Of a stretch of 64,000 nt of DNA, positions 1 through 11,457 are shown piece by piece. The DNA is from Synchiropus splendidus (Eukaryota > Chordata > Actinopteri > Syngnathiformes > Callionymidae), in the NCBI RefSeq assembly GCF_027744825.2, contig NC_071345.1, positions 5,426,001 to 5,490,000 on the forward strand, read 5' to 3'. The position numbers were made by a program, and so were the translations under genes. The notes beneath the pieces were generated by a model. The model worked only from the letters and a program-made list of their open reading frames with translations, did not search any database and had not been told where the DNA came from. Each line of letters begins with the position of its first letter. Within the stretch, counting starts at the first letter, position 1.

Positions 1-2865
1 TGTAGCTTTAAATCCAGCTCGAACCAGTTGTAGCCTGTAGCCAAAACAATATGTGACTCTCACTCGCTGCTGCGTGCAAGTGTGTGTGTGTGTGTGCAGG
101 CATGTGGATTGATGTGCTCCTTCAAGAGATAAGAGTAATGACGGATTATTCTCACCTTTCCCGCGCAATCTCCTTTTAACCTTAAAACTGCTGCTGATGG
201 CAAAGTCATTTTCACATGCAAGTCAACAAGGTAGCGCTGTGTTCGCCGAGGTTTATCACCATTCAGGCGACGCATGGACATCAATGGGGGGTTTTTAATC
301 TGGGCATATTCCGGCAACAAAGACCCACTCTAATCGTACGATTCAAAGCGCCTCACGTGGCAGGACAGTGATGCTAGAGGCCAGTCAGTGTGTGTTTGCA
401 TGCCTTTCCCTTCATCCGCCATCATTCGGAATCCAGCGCAGTCGCCTCATTTAAACCCTCTTAACTCACAGCCTTAGCTTCATTGATCTATTTCTTAAAA
501 TTTATCAAGACATATAGATCAAGAGCTGAGCCACTGCGTGACCTTAAGGCCGGACGTTCAGGCGGTCAGCTTGGATATTGCTGCAGGAGTCCAAGGCCAG
601 GGTTAGAAACACGCAGCTTCCTTGCAGTTTAGCCAGGAAGTAAATAACATTATCGCGTCTCAGTCTCTGCAACGGTTATTAGTCTGGAGATCCAAACAGC
701 TCTCTTCAATGACACTCCGGAGATGAAGGGATAAATCACCGTGCTGAGAGGATGAGTGCAGGGAGGAGGTTCGGAATTACAAAACAGAAGGAGGGGAGAA
801 AATAAACCATCAGGCGGAGACTTTGATGGAGATGAAGACAGTTGAGTCAGGGCGATACCACGTTATGTTTTTATGACAGTTAAAGGGAAGTTGTTTCCGG
901 ATGATAACTTTGGAATTTCTGCAGTTTTCAAAGAACAGTGTTATGTTTTTTTTGTTTTTTTTTTTCCTGTCAACACCGTGTACAACTTTGCCGCTTAAGT
1001 GGAGAAGTATTTCACAGATGTCTGGCTTCAAACACATCCTGACTGCACTTCAACTGAAGTTTAACCACTTTATCCCTGCTTTTATTACTTTTTATACCCC
1101 ATACCTTTTCAATAAAACTAAGGCTGGGACTTTAAGAAGTGAACTTGGATGGATTGATTGTAGACCACAGGGTTTTGGCCAGTATTCTTTGAAACTGTGG
1201 CGGAGCAGCAACACCTCATGACCCTAAAAACTAAAATGGTGAACGGGACACAGAAAATAAAGAGGCGATAGGGAAACAATGGATAACACGAGAAAATCTT
1301 GATATTTACTGAATTGGTGACAATAAAAACGATAGTTTTAGAACAGTTATTATGATGTTTTTTTTTCAGGTTTTTTTTGTTGTAAAACACGGATAGTACC
1401 ATTACGTTCAAGTCCGCATTCATCTTTGAAAAGTTTTTTAAAAATTTCTGATGGTGTGGTGAATCATTTGCACCACGCTTGTTCACATGTAGCACAAACC
1501 CTGATAGAAAAAAATAATGGATCAAACCAAATAACACTGTATTTTTCAGCGCTTCATTTCCAGGTGCAAATCATGATACAGAGTACTATTAAAACCAAAC
1601 CATCAATGATGAAGGAGAGTAAATAAAATTGATGGATAGAAAGTATAAGTTAAAAAAAACGAAAGAGTTGAACAGTACATTTAAAAGGCAAAAAAATGCA
1701 GTCATAACTGGGGCATTTCCACCATGACGTTCAAGCGTATGTTTATAGTTTCAACTGAATTGACCATTCTTGTTTTAAATATTAAAATCTGATTAATTTC
1801 TATTAAGTCAAATAAATTCGATTTGTATTATTAATATTCAAGTTCCATCCTCTAAATTCAACATCCAACTTTGGCACACTTCTAAACAGCATCAAAACGC
1901 CTTCCGAGTCAAGCTCATGAAAGACGAAGGGTGTTCATGTGCGAAGCGTTATTAAAATATAATTTCAATTTCATCATCCACTGAGGCAGGAAACTATCTT
2001 GATGCACTCTCTCCACACCATTCGAGGGTATGACGCAGAGCTGAGAGTCGCTTGTGAAACAGTTGTCAAACATGAGTTAGCTATTTGCTCTTTCCAACCA
2101 ATTGGTTCTGCTGAAAAAGCTGTTGAAACAGAGCAGTGATGGATCCAGTCGCACCCATAGAGTTTCATTTCAGCAAGACGTATTCATACATTTCATAATT
2201 TAGACATAAAACAGACTTTTACAGGGTGTAACTGAGCTTGATAATATTTGATTCACATGTTTTTTGTAAGTTGAAAACACTTTTTCATAATGGATTAACT
2301 TGGTAAATTCTATCAGAAATGATCCAGGAGGACTGTAACGTGGAATTAATATTAATAAAAAGGTCCCTCTTATCAGCAATACGATGAATCCGTGTGCTGT
2401 TTTAAATGCCAATTCCTGTAGGACAGCTGTCTGTATGGTCGAATGGTCAATTCCATCCTGCAGGCTTCCACTATTCTTAGAATGAGTCAGAGCATGTATG
2501 TGTGACCAGTTATAGCGGGCGACGTGTGACACCGGGGGCTTTTCCAGATGGACAAAGCAGGTGGGTGCAACAGTGGCGTGTGGTGGATGCTGCGTCTCTG
2601 CAGTCGAGTGACAAAGGAGCGATGTCGCCACTCTTCAGTTTGCCAGGAAAACTGCTTTCTAAGGATGACAGGTTTCAATCCAGAGTGGCCCTTAGCCAGT
2701 GCTCTGTCTCGGTATCGACAGAGCTTGAAACATTCACTGCCCCAATCCTCGGCGGCAAAGACGCCAAGGAGAATCTGCAGCTTCTGATATTGTTTTTATG
2801 AAACAAAAACCTTGCATATAAACAAATGCGTAAATAAACAAAGTAGGGTTGTCTCCCATAAAAAG
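1..2865. other. Intronic sequence, no gene recognised
   Basis: AT-rich single-copy-looking DNA. A short (TG)n run at about 79-98 and T-rich runs near 945-965 and 1355-1380 are the only obvious structure. Open frames here are short and resemble no family I know. Confidence 0.5.
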
Positions 2866-3570
2866 GTAGGATGGTGTCCAGTCTCTACTCTTTGCAGATG
2901 ATTTGGTTCTGATGGCTTCATCATCGCGTGACCTACAGCTCACGCTGGGTCGGTGTGAAGCGGCTGGGATGAGGATCAGCACCTCCAAGTCCGAGACCAT
3001 GGTTCTCAACCGGAAAGGGACGGATTGCTCTGTCCAGGTTGGGACTGAGATCTTGCCTCAAGTGGAGAAGTTTAAGTATCTCGGGGTGTTGCAATCCCTT
3101 TGCCGCACTGTTGTCCATAAGAGAGAGCTGGGCCAGAAGGTAAAGCTCTCTATATACAGATCAATCTTTGTCCCGACCCTCACCTACGGTCATGAGCTTT
3201 GGGTCATGACCTAGAGAGCAAGGTCCCGGATACAAGCGGCTGAAATGGGTTTTCCCCAAAGGGTGGCAGGCGTCTCCCTTTGAGATAGGGTGAGAGGTTC
3301 TGTCACTCAGGAGAGGCTCGGAGTAGAGCCGCTGCTTCTCCACATTGAGAGGAGTCAGCTGAGGTGGTTCGGGCATCTCTCGAGGACGCCCTCTGGACGC
3401 CTCCCTTTGGAGGTGTTCCAGACACGTCCAGCTGGGAGGAGACCGAGGGGTCGGCCCAGGACCAGGTGGAGAGATGATATGAGAGAAGGGCATTTGGCGT
3501 GACCTCCTGAAGCTGCTGCGACTCGACAATGGATAAGCAGGATGGATGGATGGATGGATGGATTGTGTTA
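2866..3570 (+). mobile_element. Broken non-LTR retrotransposon, L2/Maui-like, 3' end
   Basis: The plus strand encodes the end of a LINE reverse transcriptase. The catalytic FADD box is at 2891-2902, followed in the same frame by the RT thumb region (FKYLGVL, KLSIYRSIFVPTLTYGHELW) to a stop at 3212-3214. The frame resumes at 3290-3502 with LLLHIERSQLRWFGHL and a basic GRRPRGRPRTRWRDD tail typical of fish L2-clade elements. It has at least two in-frame stops (near 3214 and 3281) and a likely internal deletion after YLGVL. It ends in a (GGAT)n tail at about 3538-3562, the usual 3' terminus of this type. It is a 5'-truncated dead copy. The clade is assigned from memory. Confidence 0.85.
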
Positions 3571-4605
3571 CTATTAAAACCACCAATATGTTGGCCATTG
3601 TTTGTACTACTACACAGATATTTTCAAATTATTAAATCAATAAAGTTAAAACTCAAATGAACAAAGTGCCTTTTCCAAGCGCTTCAACTGTTCCTCTGCA
3701 CTTTTTAAAAAAGTTAAAATGAAATAGGAAGCCCATTAACTTCCCCACATTATTCTCTTATGCGACTAGTCATGAATCATTTCCAAAAGTCGATTTTGCC
3801 CCTGGCTTCAAATGACAAGCACCTATTCACAGAATTATCTCGGTGACCTTTACCAAGTTGTTTTCTCATGACCATCTTTTTCACGCCGCTGATTCTTAAA
3901 TGGCTGCCACTAAAGGCCATGAGGTGGGAGGCGGCTTAAAAAAAAAAGAAAAAAAAAACATAACTTACTCACACCTCCATTATGGGGGCGGATAACAATA
4001 GAGGTGATGATGACAGTGAAGTGGATGATGGTAATGACAGTGTAGTTAGAAAAAGAAACTCATTTCCACTCAGGATGCAAACCAAACAAAACCCGGGGCA
4101 AAGATGCGATAATGGATGAAAATGATGCCGCGGGATGAGCCGCGGTTGATGCGTGTTTGTCCTCGCCATGCAACATCTGAAACGTTAATGAGCAAATAGC
4201 GAGATTAAAGGATGTGAAATGTGCTGATTTGTGCGTGCAAGGGCGTCTGACTTGTAAGAATTCATGGCGACTGAGTTAATCTGATGCAGACGACGAGAGT
4301 CGCCGTCACAATGGAAGCTGCCTGCCGCTTTTTTTTATATATGTTTGATGATGAACAGATATCAGACGGCCAGAGAAAATGGAAAAAGACATGGTTTATG
4401 ACTTGTTCTTCACCTGTCCGTAAAGGTCAGGATACAAAGGCGGAGATTTACTTTAGTTTGGCGCCTCCTGTCCTGTAATATACTGAAATTTCAAAGTGAT
4501 TCCTTAAGACAGAACAAGCTGTGTCTTGCCCTCCCCTCGGTTTTGGGCAACAAAAAGTTTTCTAAGTGGAGAAAATATGTACCGTCTGCAGTCAGATTTA
4601 ACAAC
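3571..4605. other. Intronic sequence, no gene recognised
   Basis: Unique-looking DNA with a purine run at 3938-3960 and a T-rich run near 4329. Nothing recognisable as coding or repetitive. Confidence 0.45.
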
Positions 4606-4700
4606 TCTTGAGTGCCCTCTGGTGGCCTCTGAAAATCAGGACACTGTTTCATGAAACCTCTTACAATGCTGTGTCATGAAACCTCGTCGACCCATCACTG
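4606..4700 (+). repeat. MITE family A, copy 1 (3' half only)
   Basis: Matches the right half of the ~215-bp family A element: a ctctggtggcctctgaaaat core, then gacactgtttcatgaaacct, ending cgacccatcactg. The left half is missing. Confidence 0.7.
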
Positions 4701-4834
4701 GTAAATAGCAACCCTCTCATAATCCCACTGTTTGCACTAGTGGTCGTGTGGACTTGCGTCGATCATGACGCCTGTTTTTTTCACATTGTGCGATTGAAGT
4801 GGCGACATGTGCTGATGAAATCTGGATAGTGCAG

Positions 4835-5222
4835 GAAATGAGGTTCCTGTCTTGAGTCTTGCCCTGTCAAAGTAAACTCATCCTGAGTCTGGCCAAAACA
4901 AAGTGCCCTCGTTGAGTCAGGGCCTGAGACCAAGTGGAGACCAAGACGAAGGGCGAGACCAAGACTGAGCATAGAACAAACTACCAGTGTGAAGCGGTGA
5001 ACGTTCTGGGGTAAAGGGAAGGTTCACTTCTTTATTTATTTTGAAAAAGAAAAAGAAAACAGTAGGGCAGTAACATGCATGAGTCTGCGTGACTACTAGA
5101 CCTATGCTTCTCTATTCTCTTCAGTCTTGGTCTCCCCCTTGACATTGGTCTTGTTCTTGACTCAGAGTTTGGTCCTAAATACTTCAGGTGTTGGACTTGG
5201 TCTCTCTGGTCTCGACACTACC
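4835..5222. repeat. Inverted pair of GAGACCAAG-rich repeats
   Basis: The left arm (about 4920-4970) repeats gagaccaag units. The right arm (about 5121-5215) carries the complementary cttggtctc units. The segment gagaccaagactg at 4955-4967 is the reverse complement of cagtcttggtctc at 5122-5134, so the region could fold into a large imperfect hairpin. It looks like the ends of a palindromic repeat element; I cannot name the family. Confidence 0.55.
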
Positions 5223-8200
5223 AAAACAATGAAACGCTTTCTGCCTTTTTTGTGTATCAATTGTCACTACAACGTTATTTCCACTCTTGTGTGACACCAA
5301 GTGGCTCCATGCCATTGCGTCTCACCAAACTAGTTTGTACACCCACAAAGCAGGACACAATTTTGGATTTAAACAGGTATGTTTCCAACACTTTGCTGTT
5401 GTTTCGAATTATACACCTGCTTGTGCTGCAACGTGAGGAAAAAAGGCATCTTGAGAGACAATTGGAAACGGTTTGATGCTCAGAGACGGTGTTGTTTGTG
5501 TAAAAATATGTTTTTCCATGAGTCAAATATTCTTCAGAAACATCTGTAAATGTATGTATGTGGCACCACAGGATGCTGCTCTGTGATCAACGCAAGAGAT
5601 TTGCTTAATACACGCTGTACAGAAATAACCTAAAAATATACAAGGAGGTGCTGCGACCCCGATAAAATCTGTTCCAACGACGGAGGAGAAGCAAAACCCT
5701 GTAAAACTCTGAAGGTCATCTCTCATTCAGCATCTCATTGGAGGGCTTCCAGGACACCATATGAATGTGCAAACGCCGATTAAACTTCATTCATAAATTC
5801 ATTAAAACATGACCTCGTGCCAGGTGACGGCAGCGAATGACAAATGTGCGAAAACAAGGACTGAGTTAGATGCTAATATTGAACAGTCTCTGTAATGGAC
5901 CTTTTCAGTTTCAATTTATGATCCATTAGCTTGTAATAAGTGCCATAAGTTTGGATGAGAAGAGAACGCTGGTCCGAGCAGCGAGGAGAAAAAGGAAAAG
6001 GACGTTTAGAAGTCACTGCCAGCGCTGCATTATACAGCGATTTGCACTGGTCCAGGCCACAATGTGGCATTTAAAGCCCACACAAAGATCAGAGGAGGCT
6101 CATGGACGCGGCAGATCAGGGCTGAAAATGACTTCCACTGAGTCATAAACAATAGTCTTGATCAAAGGAACGTGTCAAACTGTTTCTATAGTTTCCATTG
6201 CAGAAGCTTTTGGAACCAATCTATGAACTATTTCAGATTCAACTCACCATTTAAAAAAATATATGCTGACTCATCCTCCCCTGCTTCCTGGCTATACATA
6301 CTCGGCTGTGACTTGGGGTTCATGTCGGAATGCTGGCTCTTTATTAAGCAAACACTTGCAGCGAAAAGAAACTTCAATAAGGGAAAGAAATCAAATAGAA
6401 GCTAAACCAACAAACTGCCGTGGATATTCTCGCCGGCTCCGGAGGGCAACAGTAAATTCCGCATACTGTCATCTTTATTTTCTATTTCAACATCTTGACT
6501 TCAAAGAGTCTCTTCCAATTCGCGTCAGGTCTGGGTGTTGTGTAATGTAGCACGGCGGAAAAAAAAAAGTGCAAGGGCAAACACATCTTCATCTTTTTAG
6601 GTGTTAAACAGTGTCAGATCTTCAACTAATAATCCAGATTTTGTGAGTGGGAAGCACATCAACGTTGTGTTTCCCCGCAGCACTGACAGCGCCGCTTGAC
6701 ATTTACATACCGCTGGATCCCTCCGTATCTCGGCTTCCATCATCAGTCATGGGGACACGTGAAGGAAAACCTTTTGACCTTTCTGATCACGAAATCTGAC
6801 GGCGGCGGTCCTTCCCGAATCCGATAGAAAAATGAAAAAATAATTCAGACGCCGGCGGAATATCGATGTGACAGCATTCAGGAAAATTAAACAAAATGTC
6901 ACTTCCAGAACAGAGTGTGACCTTTTAACCACGAAATAATCCGGGCGGAATGTTAGGAGGGAATTGAAGCAGTGGATGCGTCATGTGGGTGTCAATCATT
7001 TCCTGAGCAACGCCATTTATTTTATTAAAACATAAATAAATGAATCGATAAAAATAAAAGAAATATAGTTTAAATTGAAAGTAATTCAGTGTTGTTATAA
7101 GGGAGAATTTTGTATGTCAAAACTTGATGTGAGATTTGTAATAACTGTCTGCTTCTTAACCCTATGGCGAGAAATAATCCCAGCTACATAGGGCACAAGC
7201 GAGGGATTGGTCTATAAAATGCTAAATGCTAACACAACATTAGCATCATAATCTCTCATTTTCATTCTTTTCATTCCACATGTAACCGCTCACTCGGCTT
7301 AAGTGTATCACACAACCTCTGCAACGGCAGTAAATAAAAGTGGAGCAGGTACATGCCAGAGGCACATTTAGATTCTCACCTGGGAAAGACAAAAAACCAG
7401 GCAGTCACTTAGAGAGAATGGGATTAACAGCGCTGGACTCCTCATTGGAGGAAAAACCAACAAGAGCCGAGAGCTCTATCAGAGAGCTGGACTTTGGCTG
7501 TTGGGTACAAGTGTGGAGAAATGAAGAGAGGCTATTTCCAGGGAGAATCCTGAGGGAGGCCAAACTCAACCTTGTGGAGAAGCCAAGAAACGAGAGGTCT
7601 CTCTGGGGGACAGCAGAGGATAAGAGGGCCACGGCAGAAGAACTCTCACGTCAGCACTTCAATCATCGCTAATCCCTGCTTAGTACACCCACTTCTAGGG
7701 CCGGGAAAAAGAGAGGAGAGGGGGAGTGAAAGAAAAAAAAAGATTAAAAGAGAGAGGAAAAAAAAGGGGGGAAATCGCCAACGGAACCATGAAAGGTGCA
7801 GACGTGGAGATGGTGCGTGAAACTGAGAAATAGCACAAAGACGGCCAACATTTCAAATGTCATTTCAACAGTCAGGAGAGATGTGAGGAGGAAGAAGTGA
7901 CGTGTGTCTTCTGCTTGTGGTGTCTGAAAAAGAATGCCAAGATCAGAGGAGAATCTTGAGACAGGTTGTTCCTTCACATATTCAAAGCTAAGGATTGACG
8001 TCCACACCAGCCGCACCTGAAGCCAACGTGTCCTGTAAATACCTTACAAAGTACTTGTCATATACAGATTGTGTTCCAACAATCACAAGGTTGTTTTGCC
8101 AGGTTTGTTCATTTGTTCCTGGTTTGTTTTGTTTCTCTTCTTCACTGGGGCTGATGGCCGTCTCCAGGGACACAGGTGAGCAGCCTCCAACTCAACAGTG

Positions 8201-8848
8201 GCGCAGGTCAACAGCTCTTGGAGACCGTCTCACTTCAGACCTCAGTGCCTTTCTCACCTCTCACTTTCAACTTTTTCTATTGCTTCGCTGATTTTCATTA
8301 TCGTTTGTGTCACTTGTTTCCCTCTTTTTTTTCTCACTGTTTCTTTTTCAAACTTTTGTTTACCATTTTTGTCTCATCATTGACAGAATGGAGTTTCATT
8401 CCCTTTGTCCATCATTATGCTCGGCTCCTACTTTTGGGCAGCTGATTTTTATATTTTCTTTTTTTAAGAATCATGACATCAAGAAAAAAAAGTGAATAAA
8501 ATAAGCAAATACCAATTTTTAATATTGAGAAATTAATTCATTTTAAAGTTTGATCAATTTAAATTAAATATAAACTATACATAACGCATTTAGGTGTGTT
8601 GCAAAAAAACATCTGAATTAAATATAGAATTATATACCATAAAATAATCAATAGTTTAATGTGTTGTGGCAAATAACTTGTGGTTTCAGCTCACTAAACA
8701 CATATACTGTAAAAACAACACCATGGAAATAATACACATAAACTGGAACTTTTTTTTTTAATCATTTTTTTCTTATTTAGGAAACTAACTAAATAAATTA
8801 GGTCTCATAATAATAAAGACGAAAGAGGGCTGACTTTCTGGTTGCTCA
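5223..8848. other. Intronic sequence, no gene recognised
   Basis: Non-coding DNA, AT-rich around 7010-7100 and 8500-8850, purine-rich around 7690-7770. No domain, RNA gene or clear transposon end was seen. Confidence 0.45.
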
Positions 8849-8880
8849 TAAAATAAAATAAAATAAAATAAAATAAAATA
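8849..8880. repeat. (AAAAT)n microsatellite
   Basis: About six tandem copies of a 5-bp aaaat unit, directly visible. Confidence 0.9.
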
Positions 8881-10984
8881 TTAACCACCCAGCATCTAAA
8901 GATAGGGAAGTCCAACCAACGGTGTGTTGTCCTGTCATGACTTAGTCAAACACAATCTGTGCTTCTACATGTGTATATGTAGCACATGCATGTGACAAAA
9001 GTGGAGATGGAGTGATAGAAAAGAGGAGAGAGGGGCGGTGATGGAACAGATGGACAAGTGGAGATCAGTGAAAGAGGATTACACCACGTCAAACCATCAT
9101 CGCTCTCATAAAATCAGTCCACCCACAGCGCTGCGGTGCCAATGTAGAGCAGGGATGATTTAAGGCCCAGCATCCATCTCCCGCTTAGTCCACCTAGTAA
9201 ACTACAGCTGTGGACAGTGGAGCAGTTTAGATTCAACACCACACAGAAGTGATACGCAGCAAACAGAGGGGAGTTATAAAAAAGTGACGGTGAGGTGTGT
9301 TGCTAACACCATGTTGGAACATGCAGATGAATCTGCCTTCAGCAGCCTGAGTGAATCCTAATGTAAATATTCATTAACATCATGTTGAATAAGAGCGGAA
9401 TGGACGGGCTTGACAGCTTCCATAATTGCAGTCGATGCCTGTAGGCTGTGATAAGTGCAGCACTGTTGTTGAATTCAAACTTTTGCTGTTGTTTCCAAAC
9501 AGAAGGTTGCATTCAAGCAACTTGGAAATAAAGTTAACTAGACGGATACAATATCTGAGGTGACTTTTTAGCTCTCAAACGTAGTGCATGGTTTCAACGT
9601 GGGCAATCTTTTGCACTCTGCTTTTTATCCACGACGGAGGGCAACGGCAGTTCACTGCAGCTTATTCAACACAAATCTCTCTGAAAAAGTACAAATCGGT
9701 GGCCATCACTCGGGGCGGCAGTTGCAGCAGCAGAGGAGCGCCAGGAGCAGCAGGCAGCAGACGCAATTCAGCACCATGGACAGAGTCTGTGCCACTAAGG
9801 TACAACACCAATGAACATCAAGACAACTCTTGCTGTACGCTATTGTTCAAAAAATGATCTTTAAATGTATTAATATTAATGGATACATGGTGTATTTTGC
9901 AGCCAATTCTGAATAATGAATGCGTATTTCGATGTAGTACAGAAACGCTGGGGCAGAGGAACACGGAGAGAGAAACTATTCTTCTTGAAGCCCGCGCCAA
10001 CCTGACAGCGATCCAGCAAACATTTATCCCCTCCCACTGCCCAACCCACCAGCTGCCTCTGAAAAGAATATCCAAACTGACAAGAAAGGTCTAGAAGAAG
10101 GATGGCTCTTTCTCTCCTCATCATTTTCCCATGTGATTCCCATCACTGGTCCCGCCCCATGTAACCGCCTCCAACTCTCACACTCGCTGATTAATACCAT
10201 CTGCAGAGGGCAGACATCATGCTAATACCCTGGAACAGAGTAGATGGTGCATTCCCCTTCCATCTGTGCCGGAACATGGAGAGACCTGTACACAGATCCA
10301 CCCATCGACATGCTCTCCTCATGCCGCCGTGTGTGAGAGAAAACATGACATGTGGGAGCTTCCAGCAACTTTTTTTTTTTTTTTTTGAACAATGTTTTCA
10401 TATTGTCACACATACAGTTGACTGAATTAATATACATTAATATAAAATACATATTTAGTTACCTACCCCTCCTAGTACTGTATATTACCCTTAAAAATCC
10501 TTTGCTCTTCATCCTTCCTTTAAATTTTTAAAAACCAGAATTTTTCCGCACCAGCGCCTGCACCTTGGAAAACAGACTGAGTGATCCAACTAAATCTCAT
10601 CATGGCTTGACAAATGAACTGAGCAAGTTGCTCTTAAGTGCTGCTATAAATGTCACTAATGACCTTTCATTCTTCATAACACCATTATGTAGTTTCACGC
10701 AGCACACAAGGCTATAAGAAATTGCTGGAAACGACTGTATTGACAAGTGGTGGAAAGACAAAAGGGAGAGAATGGATGGAGTTCATGGGAGGTGAAGAAG
10801 AGAGTGCAGCCGGGATGGAACGGGCGTGGAGGCTTTACTATAGCACAATATCTCTTCTACACGACTCACTTTACTATTGCCCAATATCTGTTGCTGTTAA
10901 TACTTGATCTTTACATAGTTATCACTGCGAAATGTGTGTTTTTATTTTGCGCAACTGTCTTTTGTACTGTCTCCTTTGGACTGT
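8881..10984. other. Intronic sequence, no gene recognised
   Basis: Mostly unique DNA with a T homopolymer at about 10371-10387. A caccATGG start context near 9773 followed by AAG|GTACAA near 9798 was considered as a small exon but has no supporting homology. Confidence 0.4.
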
Positions 10985-11043
10985 AGATGCTGCTTGTTTT
11001 TCTCCCTGGGAGAGCAATAAAGTATCTATACATCTATCTATCT
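10985..11043 (+). repeat. Retroelement 3' tail with (ATCT)n
   Basis: The sequence ctccctgggagagcaataaa followed by gtatctatacatctatctat resembles the poly(A)-signal-like 3' end and tetranucleotide tail of fish non-LTR elements. No coding part is attached, so only the extreme 3' end would be present. Confidence 0.5.
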
Positions 11044-11091
11044 GTGATGGGAGAGTGGCCGACAGGGGAAAGGGGAAGCTGTACAGGACAG

Positions 11092-11308
11092 TAGTGATGG
11101 GTAGATGAAGCATCATTACGCAGTATGGAAGGGTTTCATGAAACCGTGTCCTGATTTTCAGAGGCCACCAGTGGGTGCTGTAAAATGTTTGGACTTACAC
11201 AACTAACTCAATGGAACCAAGAGCGCTATCTAGTGGCAGCTGAAAATCCGGACACTGGTTCATCAACCCTGCAATACTGTTTCATGATGCCTCATCGACA
11301 CATCACTA
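11092..11308 (+). mobile_element. MITE family A, copy 2 (full length, 217 bp)
   Basis: Begins tagtgatgggtagatgaa and ends cctcatcgacacatcacta, forming terminal inverted repeats. The interior has the family signature of two gtttcatga motifs, gtgggtgctgtaaaatgttt and the agcgctatctagtggc core. No coding capacity. Flanking 8-mers (caggacag and gtgggcag) match at only five positions. Confidence 0.8.
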
Positions 11309-11375
11309 GTGGGCAGTATTGATACCTGCCCTGATGTATGGCTCAGAGCAGAGGTTCTTCACAGAGACCTAGTCC

Positions 11376-11457
11376 AAGACCAGAAACTGGAGGGCCGAGA
11401 TTGAGCTGAGACCAAGACCAGAGAGAGGTGCTAATCCAAGACCAAGACCAAGACCAT
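11376..11457 (+). repeat. (CCAAGA)n-like low-complexity repeat
   Basis: Irregular tandem ccaagacc and gagaccaag units about 70 bp downstream of a family A MITE, similar to the repeat at 4.84-5.22 kb. Confidence 0.65.

Noticed and set aside
9584..9857. Possible small exon with caccATGG start near 9773 and AAG|GTACAA donor near 9798
   Set aside because: Only a seven- to eight-codon stretch links the two motifs and nothing supports transcription. Probably coincidence.
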